Source: JAWXUC01 sp044432975 (GTDB taxonomy: Bacteria > Pseudomonadota > Alphaproteobacteria > RF32 > CAG-239). From it: a stretch of DNA of 45,577 nucleotides. Below are positions 41,623 through 45,577 of this stretch, in pieces. Positions within the stretch are counted from its first letter, which is position 1; every line of letters starts with the position of its first letter. Both the position numbers and the translations under genes were made by a program. The stretch lies in NCBI GenBank assembly GCA_044432975.1, contig JAWXUC010000011.1:1-45577 (forward strand). The letters run 5' to 3'. A model generated the notes under the pieces. That model was not told the origin of the DNA, did not search any database, and saw only the letters and a program-made list of their open reading frames with translations.

Positions 41623-42130
41623 CTTTTTCCTCCATTTCAAAATATTCATCATCTTGCCAACAAATAGGATTCTCATCAATATATTTCCATATGTTTTTGT
41701 ATTCACATTCATCTCGAACAACACGATCATAAAAGGAGCGTTGCCATAACGAAAAACCAATCTTTTTTGATACCCCAGATTTATACAAACCCACAATTGT
41801 TGAAATTGTAGGGAACGGTCTTGACCGTTCCTTTATTTTATCATCCTTATTTATTATAATTATAACATGCACATGATTTGGCATAATTATATATTTATCG
41901 ATAACAACTTCCTTAAAATGCTTTGGAATGTTTAATAATTCAGACTCTGCAATTTTTCCATATTGGTTTAATTTTATTAAGGAACGGTCAAGGCCGTTCC
42001 CTACAGGGGATGTGATTACGTCTCCAAATATTTTCTTTTTATCCTTTGTGCAAATTGTAATATAATATGCACCGTTTGTGCTATAATTAAAACGCTTTAA
42101 TCTGTTGAGTTTTCTGGCTTCAGTTTCCAT
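41612..42130 (-). CDS. RAYT transposase 2 with in-frame REPs
   Basis: The 172-residue protein has the RAYT start (LKRFNYSTNGAYYITICTKD), the HUH motif in MPNHVHVII (His86, His88), FYDRVVRDECEYKNIW and YIDENPICW. Two REP hairpins are translated in frame: residues 41-51 (SPVGNGLDRSL) and 100-109 (KERSRPFPTI). The second lies 12-20 residues after HVH, close to the insertion site in RAYT1. It is flanked by a 21-bp direct repeat containing GGAGGAAAAAGATGG, so the gene overlaps both neighbours by 11 bases. Its last residues (EEKDGN) equal those of the upstream ABC gene. Confidence 0.9.
   Translation of the reverse strand: METEARKLNRLKRFNYSTNGAYYITICTKDKKKIFGDVITSPVGNGLDRSLIKLNQYGKIAESELLNIPKHFKEVVIDKYIIMPNHVHVIIIINKDDKIKERSRPFPTISTIVGLYKSGVSKKIGFSLWQRSFYDRVVRDECEYKNIWKYIDENPICWQDDEYFEMEEKDGN
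41614..41634. repeat. Direct repeat, copy 1 (RAYT2/ABC 2 junction)
   Basis: On the minus strand it reads T plus GGAGGAAAAAGATGGAAACT. It contains the ribosome-binding site and start of ABC 2 and the end of RAYT2, and is identical to 42122-42142. Confidence 0.9.
41807..41831. repeat. REP type C inside RAYT2, near HVH
   Basis: TGTAGGGAACGGTC followed by TTGACCGTTCC forms a hairpin with GTAG at its foot. In the gene it encodes KERSRPFPTI. It matches the REPs inside MITE copies C1 and C2. Confidence 0.87.
41981..42005. repeat. REP type C inside RAYT2
   Basis: GGAACGGTCAAGGCCGTTCC followed by CTACA is the mirror of the REP at 41807. It encodes SPVGNGLDRSL. Confidence 0.87.
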
Positions 42131-43886
42131 CTTTTTCCTCCACCAATTTTTGCATGTTCCAAAATTCTGCAAATTTACCTTTTTGTTTTAGCAATTCATT
42201 AATAGTTCCGTCTTCGATAATTTTTCCGTTTTCTAAAACTATAATTCTATCCATGTTTTTTAATGTTGATAACCTATGGGCAATTGCAATCACGGTTTTG
42301 TTTTTGATTAGCTTTGTAATTGCTTTTTGAATAAAGTCTTCAGACTGAGAGTCTAAAGAAGAAGTTGCTTCATCTAAAACCAAAACAGGAGCATTTTCTA
42401 ATAGTGAACGAGCAATTGCGATTCTTTGCATTTGCCCCCCAGATAATTTTTTATCTCCACTTAAGGTTGTGTTGTATCCATTTTCTAAATCTTTAATAAA
42501 ACTGTGAGCATAAGCATTTTTAGAGGCTTTAATAACCTCATCTTTTTTTGCATTTGTTTTGCCATAAGCAATATTGTCTTTTATGCTTCTTTTGAACAAT
42601 AGACTTTGTTGAGAAATATAAGATATATTCTGACACAAGCTATCTTGCGTAACATCTTTAATGCTTTTATCATTGATTAAAATATCGCCAGACTTCAGTT
42701 CATAAAGCCTTTGCAATAAACTAACTAACGTTGTTTTACCACAACCAGAAGCCCCCACGATTCCAATCTTTTCTCCAGCTTCTATTTTAAGATTAAATTT
42801 GTTAAAAACATTTATTTGGGGGTTATATCCAAAAGTAATGTTTTTAAATTCAATACTTGCACTATTTATTTTTAACTTTTTATTTGTGCTGTCAGTTATA
42901 TCGTGTTTTGTGGCAAAAACATCTAAATAAGAATATAGCTCTGCCATCTTATTGGTTAATCCGATGATGAAATGCAGTATAGAATTCATGGTCCACGCAG
43001 AATATTGAGCTAACATAAAAACATAAACTAAGTCTTCTGTTTTCATTTTGTGATTTTTCCATAAAAATACCGCATAAAATAAAAACACAAGGTTTATAAA
43101 ATAAAGTATAAAGTTTTTGCTCTGATCTTGAAGTGTTCTTTCAGTAACAAAAGCTTTAATTTTCTTTTTTTCTATTTGCATAGATTCTTCAAGAATTTTT
43201 TCTTCATGTTTTTGCCCATTAAAGATTTTAACAAAAAAGTTGTTTTGCAAACTGTCTATAAATTGCCCAGATACTTTTGATTTATAATCAGCATAGCTTT
43301 TTCTTTTAACATTGATTCTTTTAGACAACAATAACGCAAAAATGGTAAAAACAATTAAGGTAATAGCATATAAAAAACCAAAATATAAATTTGCGGCAGC
43401 AAACATAAAAATCATTATAACAAAATCAAGTATCCATTTTATAAAATACATAGAAGTAACATAGATGTGTGTGCTGGCATCAGCAGCCCCTTTTATTTTA
43501 TCCGCTAATTTTCCAGCCATATTATTTGCAAAATATTCCAAACTATGCCCTTGAAGATATAAAAATAAATCAGAACTAACTTCTTTATAAATCTTTGGAC
43601 CAAGTTTTGTGTCTGCAGCTTTTCTGCCAAAGTAATAAACGATACGTTGGCAAATTTCAGCTAAAACAAAAAGAGTTAAAAATAAAAATAGTTTGCTTTT
43701 AATGTTATCAAAAGTTGCATCATTATTAAACAACCCCGTAATTCTAGAAAACAAGAAAGGTGATAATTTTGAGAAAGAAATTTCTAAAAAACCAAAAAAT
43801 AAAGCACTAAAAACAAGGGCTTTGTTTTTAGTAGCATAAATCCACAAAAATTTTAACGGTTCTCTAGGGTATGGTTTATTAGTCAT
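42120..43886 (-). CDS. ABC exporter half-transporter 1
   Basis: The 588-residue protein has a membrane domain followed by an ATPase domain: Walker A GASGCGKTT, signature LSGGQMQRIAIARSLL, Walker B VLVLDEATSSLDS and H-loop IAIAHRLSTLKN. It begins MTNKPYPREPLKFLW. The ATG at 43886 is chosen over an upstream frame that reads into hydrophobic junk. TATAAT lies nine bases before it with no Shine-Dalgarno, so the mRNA may be leaderless. It ends EEKDGN and overlaps RAYT2 by 11 bases. Its partner ABC 2 is downstream. Confidence 0.92.
   Translation of the reverse strand: MTNKPYPREPLKFLWIYATKNKALVFSALFFGFLEISFSKLSPFLFSRITGLFNNDATFDNIKSKLFLFLTLFVLAEICQRIVYYFGRKAADTKLGPKIYKEVSSDLFLYLQGHSLEYFANNMAGKLADKIKGAADASTHIYVTSMYFIKWILDFVIMIFMFAAANLYFGFLYAITLIVFTIFALLLSKRINVKRKSYADYKSKVSGQFIDSLQNNFFVKIFNGQKHEEKILEESMQIEKKKIKAFVTERTLQDQSKNFILYFINLVFLFYAVFLWKNHKMKTEDLVYVFMLAQYSAWTMNSILHFIIGLTNKMAELYSYLDVFATKHDITDSTNKKLKINSASIEFKNITFGYNPQINVFNKFNLKIEAGEKIGIVGASGCGKTTLVSLLQRLYELKSGDILINDKSIKDVTQDSLCQNISYISQQSLLFKRSIKDNIAYGKTNAKKDEVIKASKNAYAHSFIKDLENGYNTTLSGDKKLSGGQMQRIAIARSLLENAPVLVLDEATSSLDSQSEDFIQKAITKLIKNKTVIAIAHRLSTLKNMDRIIVLENGKIIEDGTINELLKQKGKFAEFWNMQKLVEEKDGN
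42122..42142. repeat. Direct repeat, copy 2 (ABC 1/RAYT2 junction)
   Basis: Identical over 21 bp to 41614-41634. It contains the ribosome-binding site and start of RAYT2 and the last codons of ABC 1. Confidence 0.9.
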
Positions 43887-43929
43887 AATAAAATGATTAT
43901 AAGTTATAAAGTATAATAAAAAGTTAAGT

Positions 43930-43965
43930 ATAAAAAATAAGCACCTGTTTAAAAACAAGTGCTTA
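43930..43965 (-). terminator. Intrinsic terminator of the double-HTH gene
   Basis: On the minus strand AAGCACTTGTTT and AAACAGGTGCTT form a 12-bp stem with one mismatch and a two-base loop, followed by ATTTTTTA. Confidence 0.82.
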
Positions 43966-43983
43966 GTCTAATAAATGTTTTTA

Positions 43984-44958
43984 TTAAGATAAGTTAATTG
44001 CAATAACTTTGTGAACAGCACTTAAGTTAGAATTGTCTATTTCAACTTTTTCATCAGGGTTAAAACAAAGCCCATAAAGTTTTCCATTATCATCTTCTCT
44101 AATACTTAAAACTTTAGCTTCTTGTTCTGTTACAAAGAATACAGCCAAATCACCAGAGCCAATCATTTCCATAGGGTTTACAAATAAAACAGAACGAGTT
44201 GGCAAAACAGAACCAAGACGACGAGTGCAAAGATTTATCGCATAAGCTTCTTTTTTGTTATAAAGTTGAGTAGGTCTATGAACGCGTCTTGTTTCATTTT
44301 CAAAATCAACAACAATATTTCCGTCTTCTCCAGGAGTTCCATAAACAGGCATTTTAAGTCCATCAGCATGAGCTTCGCCAAAAGCAGAAATTGCACCACG
44401 AGGAGTTGACAACAATTTGTATTTTGCATCATTTCTTTGAAGGATATCTTCAAGAGAACCGCTGTTTTCAAGTTCTTTAATTTGAGTTTTAAGTTCACTT
44501 AATTCAACGTTTAATGCTTTAGCAACGTTTTTGTATTCTTTATCAGAAACTTCACGTTGTCCCATTTCGATTCTATGATAAACAGAAAGTGTCATATCTG
44601 CACTTTCAGCAACTTCAATAAGAGTAAGCCCTTTTTCAAGTCTAATTTGTCTTAAACCTGCACCAAGAGTTTTAAGTCCAGCTTTTTCATTGATTTTTGT
44701 TCTTCTATCTTGTTCTCTGCGCCAAGCTTGAACAATTTCAGAATCAGAATTTTGTTCATTAATAAAAAGATCTTGCAAAGGACAATCTAAAAATTCTGCC
44801 ACTCTAACAAGTTGATCTTGATCCACACGTCTGTATCCTTTTTCAATTTTAGAGATAGCAGACAAAGAAAAGTTGAGATGATCAGCCATTTCTTGCATAG
44901 ACTTTCCACGAAGCCTTCTATACATTCTAATTTGATTAGGGAAAATAATTTCTTCCAT
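43984..44958 (-). CDS. Regulator with two XRE domains and an S24-like domain
   Basis: The 324-residue protein has two Cro/C1-type helix-turn-helix domains: about residues 8-66 (IRMYRRLRGKSMQEMADHLN, LSAISKIEKG) and 99-157 (GLRQIRLEKGLTLIEVAESA, LSVYHRIEMG). A C-terminal domain (about 200-322) has the strand order of LexA/S24 proteins (MPVYGTPGEDG, GSGDLAVFF, LYGLCFNPDEK, VHKVIAI). The usual catalytic GxSM Ser is not seen: the matching region reads AYAINLCTRRLGS, so it is probably a sensor or dimer domain. AAGGAAG precedes the ATG. It is monocistronic, divergent from the tRNA genes. Its targets are unknown. Confidence 0.87.
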   Translation of the reverse strand: MEEIIFPNQIRMYRRLRGKSMQEMADHLNFSLSAISKIEKGYRRVDQDQLVRVAEFLDCPLQDLFINEQNSDSEIVQAWRREQDRRTKINEKAGLKTLGAGLRQIRLEKGLTLIEVAESADMTLSVYHRIEMGQREVSDKEYKNVAKALNVELSELKTQIKELENSGSLEDILQRNDAKYKLLSTPRGAISAFGEAHADGLKMPVYGTPGEDGNIVVDFENETRRVHRPTQLYNKKEAYAINLCTRRLGSVLPTRSVLFVNPMEMIGSGDLAVFFVTEQEAKVLSIREDDNGKLYGLCFNPDEKVEIDNSNLSAVHKVIAINLS

Positions 44959-45076
44959 GTTTTTTCTTCCTTTTATTAAAATTTAGTTAAACTATATCTT
45001 GTTGTTAGAAAAAAGCAAGACAAAAAAATAGAAAATTGGACAACTTATTTTTTTATATAAAAAGCAAAAAAATATA

Positions 45077-45104
45077 TTGACAAGTTATCAAAATAATATA
45101 CAAC
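45077..45104 (+). promoter_or_regulatory. Promoter of the tRNA operon
   Basis: A perfect TTGACA (45077-45082) is followed, 14 to 16 bp later, by TATACA or TACAAC. The tRNA-Tyr gene begins about 20 bp downstream. Confidence 0.6.
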
Positions 45105-45123
45105 AGTGAAAGTTACTTTTCAA

Positions 45124-45208
45124 GGAGGGGTGGCAGAGCGGTCAAATGCACCGGACTGTAAATCCGTCGACTTAGTCTACGAAGGTTCGAATCCTTCCCC
45201 CTCCACCA
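45124..45208 (+). tRNA. tRNA-Tyr (anticodon GTA)
   Basis: The 85-nt gene folds as a class II tRNA with a long variable arm. The acceptor arms GGAGGGG and CCCCTCC pair, ACTGTAAATC carries the GTA anticodon, GGTTCGAATCC is the T arm, and CCA is encoded. Confidence 0.97.
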
Positions 45209-45236
45209 TTAGTAGCTATAAAATGCTTTATGGATT

Positions 45237-45310
45237 GCGGGTGTAGCTCAATGGTAGAGCAGAAGCCTTCCAAGCTTATGACGAGGGTTCGATTCCCTTC
45301 ACCCGCTCCA
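45237..45310 (+). tRNA. tRNA-Gly (anticodon TCC)
   Basis: The 74-nt gene has the acceptor pair GCGGGTG/CACCCGC, the D arm TAGCTCAATGGTAGAGC, the TCC anticodon in CTTCCAA, GGTTCGATTCC as the T arm, and encoded CCA. It lies 28 bp after tRNA-Tyr. Confidence 0.97.
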
Positions 45311-45350
45311 ATACAACAAACCCCTGCCTTTAGGCGGGGGTTTGTTGTAT
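45311..45350. terminator. Terminator-like hairpin after tRNA-Gly
   Basis: An 18-bp stem (ATACAACAAACCCCTGCC with one G-T pair against GGCGGGGGTTTGTTGTAT) encloses TTTA. It starts at the base after the tRNA CCA. A smaller hairpin, TTCGGGT/ACCCGAA, follows. Confidence 0.75.
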
Positions 45351-45427
45351 TCGGGTGCAGGGAAGCGAACCCGAAGGGGCTGCTAAGTATAAAAGGTCGT
45401 TTAAAATACACATTATCAAAACAACCC

Positions 45428-45577
45428 GGGTCATCGTCAAATTTGGGGGCAAGTTGTTTTTTTATAAAAAAATCTATTCATATTAAGTTTGTACTTTCTT
45501 TAGTTAACCACATAAAATTCTAACACGCAACCTGTAATTTTCAAAATTTCTAAAACCATAGGCTCGCCGTTGTATTA
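45428..45577 (-). mobile_element. End of an ISL3-like insertion sequence
   Basis: The terminus starting GGGTCATCGTCAAATTTGGG resembles ends of ISL3-family elements as I remember them, and a transposase C-terminus reads into it from the right. The other end lies outside the window. Confidence 0.45.
45504..45577 (-). CDS. C-terminal fragment of an ISL3-type transposase
   Basis: Twenty-three codons and the stop are visible: IQRRAYGFRNFENYRL continues as RVRILCG. The pattern KRxAxGFRNFENYRLR is the hallmark C-terminus of ISL3 (IS204/IS1001/IS1165) DDE transposases. The gene runs off the window, so whether it is intact is not known. It ends about 75 bp inside the putative IS end. Confidence 0.72.
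   Translation of the reverse strand, partial: IQRRAYGFRNFENYRLRVRILCG

Noticed and set aside
41623..41796. 58-residue upstream extension of ABC 2
   Set aside because: It runs through RAYT2 in another frame, including a REP region; the ATG at 41622 has a strong ribosome-binding site.
45172..45523. Open frames on both strands over the tRNA genes
   Set aside because: They are made of tRNA-Tyr and tRNA-Gly sequence and the hairpin that follows; such peptides are a known annotation artefact.
1..45577. CRISPR arrays or prophage
   Set aside because: No regular direct repeats with spacers and no phage structural, terminase or integrase genes were seen; repeats present are palindromic REPs and MITEs.

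Overview
The window looks like chromosomal DNA of an AT-rich, Gram-negative alphaproteobacterium. Supporting signs are an HprK reduced to its kinase domain (an alphaproteobacterial trait), YidC, meso-DAP-type MurE, DsbD, MlaFE and many lipoproteins. A full-length AdhE suggests fermentative or anaerobic life, as in uncultured gut alphaproteobacteria of the RF32/CAG-239 type. That placement is inference; no rRNA is present.

Layout. 0-6.6 kb: a lipoprotein gene with a broken start, trxA, yidC, a candidate 160-nt structured RNA with its own promoter and terminator, an XRE regulator, apbE, and a CDP-alcohol phosphotransferase overlapping dsbD. 6.7-12.8 kb: an RNase J-type nuclease, a DUF192 lipoprotein, then an OmpA-type lipoprotein, lysS, a YibQ-type deacetylase and another lipoprotein. 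13-21 kb, mostly minus strand: rpmI-rplT, a RAYT (REP-associated tyrosine transposase), pheS-pheT, a probable cysteine-peptidase-fold protein and murE. 21-32 kb: adhE, map-radC, a DMT transporter, a membrane-anchored AMMECR1-like protein, an RND efflux pair and hprK. 32.3-37.5 kb is an accessory block: membrane protein, beta-barrel-like protein with foreign codon use, coiled-coil protein, an operon of histidine phosphatase, small protein and zeta-type kinase, and a divergent ADP-ribosyltransferase-like protein. 38-45.5 kb: mlaFE, two ABC exporter half-transporters separated by a second RAYT, a double-HTH regulator, tRNA-Tyr, tRNA-Gly and the end of an ISL3-like transposase.

The most striking feature is the repeat ecology. 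Many intergenic hairpins share the head TGTAGGG, which contains the GTAG tetranucleotide recognised by RAYT enzymes. Both RAYT genes carry such hairpins in frame inside their own coding sequence, each in a loop just after the HVH motif. Some of the same hairpins lie inside 147-174 bp Correia-like MITEs with TAGC termini and TA target duplications. One MITE is nested in another, and one supplies the stop codon of hprK. The second RAYT sits between two overlapping ABC genes with a 21-bp duplication that keeps both stop/start overlaps. Other leads are the unidentified RNA, a 40-bp perfect palindrome, the zeta-kinase operon, the ART-like protein and several apparently leaderless genes.
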